From Oscarella lobularis (Eukaryota; Porifera; Homoscleromorpha; Homosclerophorida; Oscarellidae), in contig NC_089178.1 in the NCBI RefSeq assembly GCF_947507565.1, positions 186,001 to 250,000 of the forward strand: DNA of 64,000 nucleotides. The letters run 5' to 3'. Shown here piece after piece: positions 35,751-53,629 of this stretch (positions within the stretch are counted from its first letter, which is position 1; the number at the start of each line of letters is the position of its first letter). The notes under the pieces were generated by a model that was not told where the DNA came from, made no database searches, and was given only the letters and a program-made list of their open reading frames with translations. The position numbers were made by a program, and so were the translations under genes.

Positions 35751-38279
35751 ATGGAAGACGTTTGGCGTTCGGGTTTGAGCGAAAGCATTCGTCTTTTAGT
35801 AAGGCAGGAACGTAAAAAGGTTCCTCTGCATTGACCGGATCCTCTGCTCCCTCTGCTCGCCTCAAGTCTTCGATCGAGCAATGCAGACAGCCGAAAAAGG
35901 CGGCGAAAAAGACGTCGAAGACGGAGGCGACGATCGTCGCGTCGATTCGTCAAGGAGACGCTCTCTACGAAAGTCTCGAGTACGCGGGAGCTGCGGCGCA
36001 CTATTCGAAAGCGTTGCATCTGACGGCGGGAGGCGGCGGGGAAAAAAAAGTGGGGTCCCTATAAGAATACACGCGAATCGCGCTAGATTTACTCTTCTGG
36101 TGTGTGCAGTCGGACGATTTGGAGCTTGTGTGGAAATTGGCATCGTGTCACGAGAAAAACAGAGACGTCAAAGCTGCTATTGGAATTGTACTACGTACTG
36201 TAGCGAATTGATCAGAGCATTTCCCTTCTCAAAATTAGATTTTTTAGATTGAAGAAATTAGTTTCAAGCAAAGATGCCAATCGTCGAAACTGTTGTCCCT
36301 TGCCGCTCACCTGTACAAAATTACCTCTCAGCGAAGGCAAAAAGAAGCATTGGCCGCGATTGGACGATAAAAGAAGAAATCCTTTTTTAGAAACGCTCTG
36401 ACTCATTACAGAGCAATAATAAAACAGACTCCTCTCGCCCTGGAAGCAATAGAGGGAGTCCTCTCTCTTGGAGTGCAATCGAGCGAACTTATTGGCAGTG
36501 TTGGCGGACGCATTCCAGCTCCAGTTCTTAGGAAATATCCCTGGTGAGATGGGAGCTCTAAAAATGGACGCTAAATCAGTGCTCTGATTTAGGCTGACAC
36601 CGTGGATCCGTGCTCACGAGCAAATGTACATGAACAGATTTCTTGGTATGTATGCACCATTCAATAATTAATTAATTAATAATTCATTTTTCTCTTTCTG
36701 TAGCTGCTGCCGATCTTTTCCAGATCACCGGTGACTTGGTACTGCGTTCTCTGTGCATTCTCTTCGTTTCTGTGTTCTCTTACTTTTAGATTCCGGATTG
36801 CTCTGATCTTTTGGCTGTGCATGGCTACGTTTTGTGGCAGGCTGATCAACAGCAAAAAGCGAAAGTCGCATTTCAAAGAGTAACGTTATGCAGTGATTGC
36901 TATATTTAGCTTACTGTCCCCACCTCATCAAGGCCTGCTCTCGCGATCCCCATCTATTGAAGTACATGGATTCCTATGCTCATTTGCTGTTTGTGAAAGA
37001 GGATAGAGTGGAACTTGAAAAGTGCAATTCACATGCCCCCACATGAACCTTAAAGTCAATATTTTCTCTTTCTCCCTCTCTTTAGCCTCGCAGCTCGACT
37101 GCTTTCCACTAGTCAACTCTATCCCCAGCCTTGGATTGCTCTCGGCTATTTGAATTGTCTTAATGCGAGATACACGAAAGCGCTCTACTTTGCTCAAAAG
37201 GTTTTTCTCCTAATAAACGAGAGTCTTAGCGTTGTTGGCTCATTTCCTTTTATTCAGGCCTTGTCTCTCGACGAGAGAAACGTGGAAGGCATGATACTAA
37301 AAGGTGTCGTACTATCGTTTCTGCGAGGGGAGAGCGCGTTTTCACTTTATATCCTCCTCATCTACTCTAGGCCGCGCTCTTCATTCCTTCAAGAAGTACC
37401 ACGATGCGATTAAGCATTACAAAGAGGCACTTCGTCTTAGCTCGGGATACTTTGAGGCAATGAAAGGTAAGAAAGGGACACTCTTTATACTAGCGTCAAT
37501 TTCTGTTGCAGGTCTCGTGATGTGTCTTCTTGATAATCAAATGACTCGTCTTGCCGAAGCGACGGCGCAAACGGCCGTCAGAGTTCTACCTCAGTCTGCC
37601 AGACACTTAGTTGTAATGATCGATTCATTGATTATCGACCATGTGCTTATCTGTTTGTTTCAGCTTCTCGCTTTAGTTTATAATAGAGATGCTTCGAGGA
37701 GAGAGAAGATGAAGCAGACGCTCAAGGAGGCGTTGCGTCTTCAGCCGGGCATGGCACCCGCATCTCTACTTCTCTCGCGTCTCTACAGCGAAGAAGATGA
37801 CCACCAGAAAGCGATTGCATTGTCAGACGAGAAACACGCGCCTATATCATCTCTCTATGTCTGATGACCGCTGTCGTCTCTTTCAGATTAAAAACGTCTA
37901 TTGAACAGTCGGAGAATGCTAATTTGACGCCGCTGCACGTCGCTCTTGGCGATCTCTATCGCAAGACGAGGCAATTACAAGAGGCCCTAACCAGCTACGA
38001 ATTCGCACTCAAGTGAGACCTCTCCTCTCTCTGCAAAGTGCACGTTTTCGAGGATTCCCCCTTTTTTGAACCAGATGTCGACGCGACTGCAAAAAAGCGC
38101 GAAACGGCATTGCGCAAATCCAACGCGATCGTCGCTACGATGCGACGACTGCAGATCAAGACGACGGCTGGTGAGCAACGAAATTTATATGTATAGCAAT
38201 AGTACGAGATCATTCGTTATGGGACGAAAAAAAGACGACAGTGAACGGTTCAAGCTAAATGTCTCTATAGATCGAGTCG

Positions 38280-38299
<20 letters not shown>
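35751..38299 (+). CDS. ANAPC7: Anaphase-promoting complex subunit 7 (TPR protein)
   Basis: Multi-exon TPR-repeat protein. The inferred first exon (35751) gives MEDVWRSGLSESIRLL, then KTEATIVASIRQGDALYESL and EYAGAAAHYSKALHLTA as the first TPR. Later blocks follow the APC7 order: DLELVWKLASCHEKNRDVKA, EAIEGVLSLGVQSSELI, WLTPWIRAHEQMYMNRFLAA, CSRDPHLLKYMDSYAHLLFV, ALYFAQKALSLDERNVEGMI, SYYRFGRALHSFKKYHDAIK, GLVMCLLDNQMTRLAEATAQ and LREALRLQPGMAPASLLLSR. APC7 is part of the TPR lobe of the APC/C ubiquitin ligase and helps bind coactivators. The last exon (38271-38299) is short (DRVATTSEV) and its final 20 bases are also antisense coding sequence of MCM2. Confidence 0.85.
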
Positions 38300-41974
<3,675 letters not shown>

Positions 41975-42085
41975 CTCGCTTGGCGCCTTTTTCGTCGACA
42001 AATAAGGAATAACCGGGCACTACGTCGTCGTCGTTGCGGTAGGCCTACTAATACCCGGACTAGAAAGCTCCCGTAGAAAGCCAAG
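41975..42085. promoter_or_regulatory. 111 bp bidirectional promoter, MCM2 / TPRA1
   Basis: An E2F-like core (TTGGCGCC, 41980-41987) sits just upstream of the MCM2 ATG, as expected for an S-phase gene. TPRA1 starts in CCAAGATGTC. The pair is also head-to-head in human. Confidence 0.55.
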
Positions 42086-43668
42086 ATGTCGAATAATAGC
42101 TCCACAGTTAGCTCCACTGAGAGTGAGATGTCCTTTTGCGTCAACATTTTAAAAATAGGCCTTGTGCCGTCTAATACAAGGTACGAATTGTATGCTGTGT
42201 TTCTCTCTACTGTAGAACCGTCTAGGATTCCTCTGTGGGAATTTCTCCTCACCGTTCCTTCCGCCCTGTTTCTTTTCTATCTTTTATTCACATTGCCGCG
42301 CGCTCGAAGACGATTTTCTGCCTCGTCGAGTCCGTCCCCAATTTTCAAGGCGTTCTACACTCTGGTGCGAATCGTGTGACGTCGCGAGAGTCGAGGCGAA
42401 GTGACGCCTCGTCCATTCTCCTTTCAGGTGTGGCTCGCAACTGGGCTAAGCGTGATTCGGGGAGCGGTTGCAATGGCCGTCGAAAGCAGCGACGAACTCG
42501 CTCCCAAAGTAAATCGTTTCCGCTTTTTCCCCTCCGTTTGTCAAACGTCATCCGTCACTTTCTTTTTTTTTTCTTTAGCTTTTGTGGTTTCCTCTTCATT
42601 TTATCATATCGGTTTTGTCCTTGTCCGTTCTTGCTCTCGGCTTATTTTTCGGTATAATGTCCTACGTAGAAAAATTACAACATTAATTATCAATTTTCTT
42701 TTTTTTGTATGGATAGGTCATTTGAATAGTCGCCAAAGCATTGTTTGGACTCTCGTCATCACGTGCACCATCAGCGCCATTTTTCAGGCGACACAGGCCG
42801 GTCTTGAAATTCGTCTGTCAAGGACGTCTCAAACACCAATTAGTGTCAATCAAAGTGACAACTCAACAAAATCCGCAGTCATTCGTCTTTATTACCTGTA
42901 TGGTGGAAACGTATTTGCACTAACGGAAAGCGCTATTGTGTTGGTTGTAAGTCTGTTATTTCTACTATTGTACTGGTAACTGGCTAAGGCGTCGTTTCTC
43001 TTTTACCTGAAGGCATATTTGATTCCCTTTCTTCTTCCCATCAGCTGCTGTAGACATAGTCTGAGGCTTCCAGGTGAGTAGAGTGAAGCCGAGTTCTGAA
43101 ACCGTATGACTACTTCTACTTTTTAATTACATAGAACGAAGACTTTTTTATGTTTATTGCCTCTTTGTTGAATTGATTCACATAAGTCAAGTCATTGGTA
43201 TTGCTCTTACCATGATTAACAACGATTCAGGCTATTGGTATGTTCAAATGTGCAGGAGTAGTCTAAGTCTAGTTTTTTTTGTTGTTTTTAGTATCTTGGA
43301 CGTTGCCTCCTATTTGTACTATTGCTTTCTGAGTCCAACAATTTACGGGGTATTCCTGCTTTCCTTTTTCAGGTACATGCTAACTGCACGAGACAGTGCA
43401 ACAGCAATAGTACTGTTTCCCGTATTGTAGAAAGCAGATACAGACAACATCACCGGCCTACTACAAAAGCCAAAGGGATACAACACCACTAACTGAATCC
43501 AAACCGATATCTAGATCTCGCAAGGGATCCTTCATGTCCAGCTATGGAACCTCAGGGAGCATAAACGTAATGGACACAGATGAAGGTATCGTTGGCTCGT
43601 ACAGTAGCACGCTGTCCACCACTAACGCTTCCGGTTCACTACTTTTTGATTCCATGCATTATGAGTGA
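42086..43668 (+). CDS. TPRA1: TPRA1-family seven-transmembrane protein (GPR175/TPRA40)
   Basis: Six- or seven-exon membrane protein. N-terminus has possible glycosylation sites (MSNNSSTV). Conserved blocks: SRIPLWEFLLTVPSALFLFY, TLPRARRRFSASSSPSPIF, VWLATGLSVIRGAVAMAVES, LLWFPLHFIISVLSLSVLAL, FGHLNSRQSIVWTLVITCTI, QATQAGLEIRL, and late helices including LDVASYLYYCFLSPTIYGVF. The cytosolic tail (SPAYYKSQRDTTPLTESKP) ends in an acidic/Ser-rich segment, DEGIVGSYSSTLSTTNASGS, like the tail of the human protein. Function of TPRA1 is poorly known (orphan receptor-like; Hedgehog-linked in mouse). Head-to-head with MCM2. Confidence 0.9.
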
Positions 43669-43795
43669 TTTTTTGTACATACGCTTTTTATTGCTAATAT
43701 ACAGGTGTACAGTACTACGTTTTGCGACAAGTGAAACATGCAGACGACCGGCGTCCTAACAAATGAAAGAGAGAGTCCAACATCGTTACTAGACA

Positions 43796-44638
43796 CTAAA
43801 AAAGGCCAAAGGCAACGGCAAATGACGTAAACAGAGTGAAAAACGAAAAAACAAGGGGAGCACTTCCGCCTCCCAAAGAATTTGTGGGCTTGTTAGGTTG
43901 AACAAAAGTCGTCGGAATAAGATTCAAATTGCTGGGAAATTCATCCGTATTTCTATCATTGCACCAATCATTAGGATCGCTGCCAGCATAGCCTTAATTA
44001 TCAAAGGAGAAAAATTATATACAATAATAATCACAGAAGGTTATATATACTGGTTATGTTTTGAAGGACAAATCGATACCACAAGGGAGTGTCAGCAGAA
44101 GTGCAAGACGTGTCGCATACAAACTTGTACGTTGGATTATTAACGGGAACAACGTAGCATCCCGTTGCCGTTCCCGTCCCACAGTACTCCTTTCCCTGAG
44201 GATCTTCAGCACTAAAAACGCCCACTCACATACAAGAGATTAATTTAATAAAACGATTACCAGACACGCCCTCCCGATTGAACACTTTCAAGCTAAAAAC
44301 AGTGCACGTGACCCCGCGAGGTGCGATAAACTATTAAAATTATTGATTTGCCTTGATTTCGATCATATATTCGCCAGCGCCCGCTTTGATGGTCACGCAC
44401 TCTCTCGGCTGGTCCGGTCGCTCGACGCTCGGTATTGTCGCCTGATAATAGCCGTACGGATTCGACGAGGGATCGTTTAGAGACGGCGGATCTGTGTTGT
44501 ATCGGCTCGGCGGAATGAACACGTAATCAGGACAATTTGCGTTGACCGCTGCACCGATTGTGCTCGCGACTACAACAGAGACTTCGTTTCGACGCGTTTC
44601 GAGGCGAAATTCTCACCGAAGAGTAGCGTTCTCCACAT
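43796..44638 (-). CDS. Small secreted, GPI-anchored-type cysteine-containing protein, unknown
   Basis: Model of about five exons: signal peptide MWRTLLFVASTIGAAVNA, then NCPDYVFIPPSRYNTDPPSL, PYGYYQATIPSVERPDQPRE, KAGAGEYMIEIK, LESVQSGGRVCAEDPQGKEY, GTGTATGCYVVPVNNPTYKF, TSCTSADTPLWYRFVLQN and SYAGSDPNDWCNDRNTDEF. It ends with a serine/glycine linker and a hydrophobic tail (LVFSFFTLFTSFAVAFGLF) ending at the stop, the usual layout of a GPI-anchor signal. About 200 residues with paired cysteines. I do not recognise the family. One intron (44293-44350) has a GC donor (AAG|GCAAAT) with intact reading phase. Starts 79 bp from CFAP20DC, 128 bp tail-to-tail from TPRA1. Confidence 0.6.
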
Positions 44639-44717
44639 GATGTACGTCACGCTCTTCAAGCCACACCCTACTCTACAGCCCCCGGATTTGCAAAGACGCA
44701 TGCTCTGCAGATAAAAA
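44639..44717. promoter_or_regulatory. 79 bp bidirectional start region, GPI-type protein / CFAP20DC
   Basis: Start codons at 44638 (-) and 44718 (+). No motif stands out. Confidence 0.4.
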
Positions 44718-47216
44718 ATGTTCAAAAATAAGTTCCAGGTGCGAAATAAGCCCGAACTGAATCTCTTTGCGATTCTTTCTTTTAGGGAGGACCTTTCTTT
44801 GAAGTATTCAGTTCGCAAGGACGCAATCCGTCGTCCGAATGGAAGTTGACGGGCCCGTCTTCGGCGATTCGCAAGGAATTCGACAAAGACGTCAAGAGCT
44901 ACGTGTTCGTACTCGAAGGAAACTCGTCGACTATCAAAATGACGCTTCCTAAAGACGAGAAACAAACTCGTAGGGAAGGGAGGAGCCTCCCATCGTTTGC
45001 CCGGATTAATTAACTAAAAAAATCGTACTTTGTTCATTATCAGTGGGACTAATTCAACAGTATTTGGTATTTCAAATTTTTGCCGAATCGGGTCGGGGAT
45101 TTTCAATCGATTTGGGGTAATAATTAATTTAGTTCTAATTTCTCCGAAATTTTTTAACTTGGTTCTTTCTAATAAAAAGGGTTTCGGACGTATCTCAGGT
45201 TCGACGTCACATCTTTTTGTCGTCGTCTCACAAGGAAGCGACGTCGACTCCTCTTCACGTTCGCATCCCATTGGTTTCAATGAAACGCGGTCAAGTAATA
45301 AAACTAATTCTTTAATCTTCTTTGTGATTAGTCTATTGTCTATTCTTAGTGGGTGAATTTTTGTTTGGATTTGGTTTCGCTAGTGGGAAACGCTTTCCAC
45401 GGTGCCACGTTCCATGCCATCGAACAGATCACACTGAGTGCCGCTTGTAAAATTCGAAAGATATTCACACTTAAACATCAACCACCAGATCCGGATCAGG
45501 AAGCACGTAAGATTCGACGAGTCTAAGGAAAACCCTCTAGTTTAATTAATAAATAGACTCGCTGCATGCATAAAGAACAGTTTTTTTTATTTTTTATATA
45601 ATATTGATTTTTTTGTCTTCTAGTTTCCTCGACTGCCATAGTCGAGCCAATCCCCAGGAGTCTACAGATTTCTACCGGGGATATTAGCGTTGTGACTCAG
45701 GTGCTTTGTGCTGTGTACTTTGTTCAAGCTACCGTATTGCTAAATGTTTTTTGGTTCAGATTTTGCGACTTTCTTTACTGTCTGGCCAAGAGACGAGGGC
45801 AGCGAGAGTTAAATCGGGAAAGCCTTCTTCGGCTTCTTCTCTCTCTTCTCGTCGCATGGCACATGTGCGGTTCTATTTCAATACTTCTCAGCGCAGCGTT
45901 ATTTATTTCTCTACCAGACTGCTGCTACTGCTACTGCTGCTTCCGCTTCTGCGGGAAAGAAGAAGGCTCAATCGGCAGGAAAGGAGAAAACGAAGCCACC
46001 TCCGGAACTAGTGGCATCTGAACCAAGACCTATCAAAAATCAGAGCAAAGCCGTTTCTACGCAGGCGACGAAAACGAACAAAGATTCTGAAAAAGAAAGG
46101 TTTCTACATATTAGCTGTACCTCGTGCATTACCCACGTTTTTGCCACATTCCGGTCACGTAGCTGAGGCTAGAAGATCCAGTACCGTTCTAGACTTTTGT
46201 ACTGTAGCCCCGTTTGGGTCTGATGTACAGTAGCTTTGATACTGATTTTTCTTCTCTTTAGTTCTGTGTACAGTTACGTGTCTCCACCTCACAGCGCAAA
46301 ACATCGCGGTGGCGGCGGAACCTCTCAGCCCGGCGACGCGGGAACGGAACCCGTCTTCCCGGCTGATCAAACGACCGCTTTTCCTACCGTCGAAGACGAT
46401 TTTGAACTGAACAGTTCGAGAGGAACCGATTCTCTGCACGGAAGCTGCAGGGGCGCCACTCTCGACGAGGATTTTCTCAATGACGACGGACAGGAGGAGG
46501 AAGAGAGCGATGACGAAATTATGGAAAGACTGGTGAGAGCGGAAACGAAGCGAAGTTCTCACGTCGTGAGTCGAATGAATGAAGTGGAAAGGGTAGGAAC
46601 AGCTAGGGAAAGTTCGGACCGATTGAACGTCATTCCACCCGAAATGCGTCTGTCGGACGATTACGATTGGAGGAATTATCAGAGCAGTAGCGGATCGCCG
46701 ACTTCTCCGCTCAACTCGACCGATCGCCTACCCGGAAACATTGTCATGGACGATTCCATTGAGGATGTCATTGTGGACGATGACGGCGAAGGAGACAGTC
46801 TCTCTTCTCTGAGCGACGAAGGACTCACTATGAGAACGGTATGATTTTTTAAAAAATGATTCCTCCTTGGGTCCTCGACCGTATCTCTCTTTATACTCTA
46901 ATTTCTACTGTAGGCGAGCGTCGAGTGGCAACTCGGCGCTTCTCATTCAATGGCAGCAAGTCGAAGTGGCGAATTGAACGCGAGAGGCGCAATGGGAGGA
47001 CCCATTAGTCCGCCCCTCGTTCTACCGACGGAAAGGGGAGCAGAGGCGGTGACGGAAGCGACGCCGAACGCAGAACGTCGCCGCAGGGGCGGTGTAATCG
47101 ATGAGGACGACGAGAAAAGCGAGACCGACGGGGAGGAGGAACTCGATCTTCTCTACGATCCGTGTCTCAATTGCTACTACGATCCGAGCACGCACAAATA
47201 TTACGAACTAGCGTGA
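44718..47216 (+). CDS. CFAP20DC: CFAP20-domain-containing protein (C3orf67 orthologue)
   Basis: First exon MFKNKFQ joins [40 protein letters not shown] and [13 protein letters not shown], colinear with the CFAP20 domain of human CFAP20DC (MFKNEYQGG...). Next exon: [21 protein letters not shown] later CFAP20-domain exon reads [20 protein letters not shown] followed by CKIRKIFTL. Middle and end are low-complexity acidic/Ser-rich ([40 protein letters not shown]), and the C-terminus [20 protein letters not shown] plus YELA matches the terminal motif of the human protein. CFAP20 proteins are ciliary inner-junction components; a ciliary role here is inferred. Ends 26 bp from the PUS7 stop. Confidence 0.9.
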
Positions 47217-47242
47217 GCTTGCATTTTAGAATTCATTTTTAT

Positions 47243-49796
47243 TTATGCCGTGGCATTTAGCGTCGTCTGAAACGCGGACGACGTGTCCGTTTTTGTCAAT
47301 TCTCGCAATGCCATCGTAGCGTAGGACGACGACGGAAGAGAAAAGTTGACTCGAACTGCCTTCAGTTGACCCTCGCTTGGTCGATGTGCAAATGACCCTT
47401 CGAGCTTTTGCAGATCCGTTTCTATTAAAGAAACGGTGACGTCGTCGTAGGTGAGATGGCTCCTAAACGAGAGATACGAGTAAGTAGATAGAATAGAGAG
47501 TGAGGCTAGGCTGAGAGACCAGTCCACATCTGTTGGCTTTACTAGTAATTTTCTATACGCACCAGACAGCGAGTAATCCCTACCAAAAGCATAGAATCTA
47601 ACGCTCTTTTTTAATAGTACATTTACTTGACTCTGTGCTTCAGACCAGCAAGAGTAAAGCCGTCTTCTTTCAGCATAGAATTATACCATTCTTCCACTAA
47701 AATACTTGCACAGGCCCAAAAAATTGCTAAACTGATTTGACTAACTTTGGTTTTGAGGTAATTTTACATCATGGCCCGGTAGAGGCACGACTACGTCAAA
47801 AATCGTGTAGCAAGGTAGCTCCTCTTCGCTTATTTCTTTGACTGAGGAGCTCTCTGGAAGTACTTACTTAGTCTACGAAGACGAACATGGAAATAATCCA
47901 CCTTTGTGTTGAACCAAGTCCCCCGGTAGAACGTTGAATTGAAATTGTTGCAATCGACGACTTACAAGACGGTTCCAGATTAGACTCTGATAACTGTGTA
48001 CGTACATAAGCCGTGTACTCCGAGGAATCTAGAACAGAGAAAGATAAGCATTTTCCACGCGTAGCTATCAGACGTCACACGGCATTTAAGCAATTCCAGG
48101 CATCCTTCATTCCAAAACGTTGTATTCCTTTTAGCAGTTGAATTTCGATAGTGCACCGTTTTGGCATTTGTTTCAAACATTTGCTCGCGTTCCCCGTGTC
48201 AGACCACAATGAGCAGACCTTTGCGACGTCCGGCTCATCTAGAAGCTACAATAGAACCTCGATCATTTATTGTTGGGACCACCTTTTCTTAATGGTGTTA
48301 GTATAAGCCCAATGGCGTCTTGCCACCTACTGCTAAGAAGAGCTCTACATAAGAACGTTTCTTTCTAAGTACCTATGCGGATATGTATTTTTATTATGGC
48401 TTACTTTCCTACTTCGTACGTGGGCACGCTTGACGTCCCAAATCTCTGCATTCCGTAATAGTTGATGAAACCTTTGTCTTGCAGAGATGCGAGGCACGAA
48501 TCAACTACTGACGTGTCTTCTTTAACGTTTCTAAATGAACCTAATTGCATATGAATTTCTGTTTTGAGATGTGAACTTCACCTTAGAATTATCTGGAATC
48601 TGTTTCCTTCTAACTCGCCGAGTCTAAGTGGAGAATTGCTGTAGCTACATCAAAAATTATCAATTTTGTAAACTATGCTCGTGATGAAATTTTGAGACCT
48701 AAAATTTCCAACGCGAATATTTCGCAGCTTTTCATTCAATTTTGCCAGCGTTTCAGCTGACACTCTAAACCAAGACTTTTATAAAATTTACAAAGACGAT
48801 AGAAAGCTGACCTGTAAGCAGAAGCGGCCTGTACCGTTACAGCTCGTTTGTCTTTGGAGCCAGCAAAGGCAAAAAGAGTAGGCTTAGCACTATGATAGAA
48901 AACCGTCAACGTTCAATTTTTTTCCTATAGCTAGAAGCGTTAACTTGATAAATTTTGCCATGAGACTAATAGCATCAGCAGTGTCTTTGTATTCTTTGTA
49001 CAGCACAAAACGACAGTAATCTCCTCCTCTACTCTTAGGCCACGGATTTCGTCGGCTTTTGTTGCCTATGTATTTTAATGAGTAGCATCAATTGAATGAT
49101 ACTGCTGCTGTACTTTTAGTTGCCCTGACAACGTAAATGACTTTTTCTTCTCCGTCATCTTTGGTACTGCTCTCCAATTGCGGAAATTTGGCCTTGATGG
49201 CTTCGTGGATTCTTCCCCGTTTTAATTTGTCATTTGAAGTCTGGCAGAAAACCACCTGTCACTAAAACGCACCTGTGTTTTCAAAGTCAACCTTTATAGT
49301 GGTACTTTCTCGTTCTCCTCTCGAAGTTTCTTCTAATTGTTGTTCAATTTCTTCTGATAGAAAAGATTCTTCTTCTAATAGGGACTTTGCCTCCTCTCTC
49401 TCTGGCTCGTCAGGTACTGCCAGACTCGTCAAGTGGATGACCCTTCCATCAGGAGCAATTTCGTTGACCAGAAAATCGGAATATCTTCGATCCACTCTCA
49501 TAAAAAATTTGGAAATTCAACAAATACAATTAGGAACCTTTGCTTGATGATTCCAGAAAATCGACTCTGTCTATTTACCCATTCTACTATAGCAACGTCT
49601 TCTTCTCTCAAGTGGCCACCCGAAACTAGAAAGTATGACGTCACTTCACTAAGTTTGACGTCACCACGATACGACACAACTTGCCAGTTGCAAGTTCTTG
49701 TTCAGTGACAAGTGACTGAACAGAATCGGCACCGATTTTCCTTCTCTTCGGCTCGGTTCCTTCCTCGGTCGATTCACGTGCACTTTTCGTGGCCAT
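47243..49796 (-). CDS. PUS7: PUS7 pseudouridine synthase (TruD family)
   Basis: Multi-exon gene. Start [20 protein letters not shown] with a nuclear-localisation-like KRRK, then [20 protein letters not shown] (TruD N-terminal motif) and [10 protein letters not shown]. The catalytic motif [19 protein letters not shown] holds the invariant Asp. The C-terminal block [20 protein letters not shown] and ELTKTDTS corresponds to the human end ([20 protein letters not shown]). PUS7 modifies U in tRNAs, 5S rRNA and mRNAs (UNUAR context) in the nucleus. An insertion of short introns throughout; no missing catalytic residue seen. Divergent from TXNRD3. Confidence 0.94.
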
Positions 49797-49938
49797 CTCG
49801 TGACGTCAGGCGAGCTGGTTCATCCGCTTCCCGGATGGGATGAGCACGCGCCTTGGAGCGTTGGGGCGATCATTTGCCAGGTTCTTTTCAAGCGGCATCA
49901 AAGTGAAGCGATCAAGACAAGCGAATCCTCCCGAAAGC
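49797..49938. promoter_or_regulatory. Bidirectional promoter with a perfect CRE, PUS7 / TXNRD3
   Basis: TGACGTCA at 49801-49808 is a perfect palindromic CREB/ATF site, a few bases upstream of the PUS7 ATG and 131 bp upstream of the TXNRD3 ATG. Confidence 0.6.
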
Positions 49939-52513
<2,575 letters not shown>

Positions 52514-52515
52514 TT

Positions 52516-52558
52516 TGCTACTAAAGTCTGTCTTGCAGCAAGACGCACTTTAGTAGCA
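52516..52558. repeat. Near-perfect hairpin right after the TXNRD3 stop
   Basis: Outer stem TGCTACTAAAGT/ACTTTAGTAGCA (12 bp, perfect) and inner stem GTCTTGC/GCAAGAC (7 bp) separated by a 2-nt mismatch on each side; the loop is minimal. Related but less perfect copy at about 53647-53675 in inverted orientation. Confidence 0.85.
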
Positions 52559-52602
52559 GATTCGATATGAACTGCGTAGAAACAGCCGGTTTGCATGCGT
52601 TT

Positions 52603-52677
52603 GCGCGCGTGTGTATGATGGCCTCGGTTGTAAACCTAAATTTGCGGGACGCCGTTTGGCCTGATGACATGCTGCGC
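52603..52677 (+). promoter_or_regulatory. Candidate SECIS element of TXNRD3
   Basis: Located 90-164 nt past the stop, where a eukaryotic SECIS is required. Core ATGA at 52615-52618 faces TGAT at 52662-52665. The lower helix pairs 52605-52614 with 52667-52677 (about 10 bp, two G-U, one bulge). The upper helix begins GGCC (52620-52623) with GGCC (52658-52661), and an AAA lies in the apical region (52632-52634). The upper helix is interrupted, so folding should be checked. Confidence 0.55.
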
Positions 52678-53162
52678 TTTTTCTACGTTGGACTGTTTTG
52701 TGTTGCGGTACGTTTATAAAGACTATTTTCTTTTCGTCTTGTATCTATGAATGTATTTATGAATGAGTAACTTCCTCTATGCATTTAGCGGATGCATCAA
52801 GCGTTCGCCAGCGCCAAGGTCAACACTTAAGAGTCCCGCTGACGTAGTCTCTCCCTCGTCAAAGCGACGTTGACGAAAGAGAGCGATAATCGAACGTACG
52901 AGCTGTCCATTTCGCTCCCAAAAAAGCCGTTTGAGAGTCGAGGGGCCTCGTACACAGTCATGTGACGTTCTGCGCGTGCAGTGATAAAATCTTCTTATCT
53001 GCAAACCTTCAAACTGAGTGGCTTTTCCGATGGCATAGAAACGTAGGCAAGGCCAAAAGGACATCAAAAATCCGACGGGACTCCTAATTACGCGCTGGGA
53101 AGACCGTGAACGCGACTCGGAACAATTGTACGAAAAAAATACATCGATATATTACCTAATTA

Positions 53163-53629
53163 CTAACAATAAAATCCCGTCTTTTCAGCCGTCTTTTCGC
53201 TTGCGCCTATGTCCTCGATTTGCATGTAGAGCACCTAAAAAAAGAAAAGATAAAATCTGTTCGATCTGTCCGTGTACGTACCTTTTGGTGACGCGTTCGT
53301 ATTGGCGTTACCCAGGCCACACCACGTGGAGGTTCGAACGCAGTTTGTGGCCCAAAAATGTTGGAAGCGAGACCTTGCTTCATAGGCCCAATCACGACCG
53401 GTACGGCCTGGATCGAGAACGGCTCTCCCACACCGTCCCCCCAACCGCGTCGTACCGGGGCCTCATAGAGGCCGTAGTCTTTCGGGAGGAATGATGGAAT
53501 TTCATGCAGTTTCGACTTCGAGGCTATATTATTATTAGATATTTGCGATTCTACACATCCAATGCGATCCGGAGAGGATCCGGCTGCAAGGAGTTTCTCA
53601 GTAAAGCCGGCTGTCTTCACGCAGTTCAT
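53163..53629 (-). CDS. Second small mitochondrial-type protein, paralogue of the 30574-31091 gene
   Basis: Two exons (53629-53282 and 53234-53163), 139 residues, phase 0, donor GTACGT as in the paralogue. Starts MNCVKTAGFTEKLLAAGS and continues SFLPKDYGLYEAPVRRGWGD, FSIQAVPVVIGPMKQGLASN, FEPPRGVAWVTPIRTRHQK; exon 2 ends EKTAEKTGFYC. Conserved with the 30 kb gene: DYG, EPPRGVAW, IRT..K and the intron position. The N-terminus is unrelated to that of the paralogue and shares DNA with the 3' end of TXNRD3. Family unknown; hydrophobic centre and lack of acidic residues early suggest mitochondria, an inference. Converges on TXNRD3 and diverges from FANCD2 (198 bp). Confidence 0.5.

Larger units (their letters stand above)
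52514..53162. other. Intergenic region, TXNRD3 3' UTR side
   Basis: Holds the hairpin, the candidate SECIS and an inverted duplicate of the 5' end of the 53.6 kb gene. From about 52690 to 53160 I see nothing convincing beyond short frames. Confidence 0.5.

Noticed and set aside
42180-42216. A 36-bp intron in TPRA1 (GTACGA...CTGTAG)
   Set aside because: Removing it brings a stop codon in frame; reading through stays open into IPLWEFLL.
52567-52834. Small gene MNCVETAG... with a short hydrophobic stretch and a second exon
   Set aside because: It overlaps the candidate SECIS and is the inverted duplicate of the 5' end of the 53.6 kb gene; beyond the first eight residues nothing is conserved.
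53163-53629. Transposon-encoded protein
   Set aside because: No terminal inverted repeats around either gene copy and no transposase or RT motifs; conserved intron position suggests ordinary paralogues, though I cannot exclude a domesticated element.
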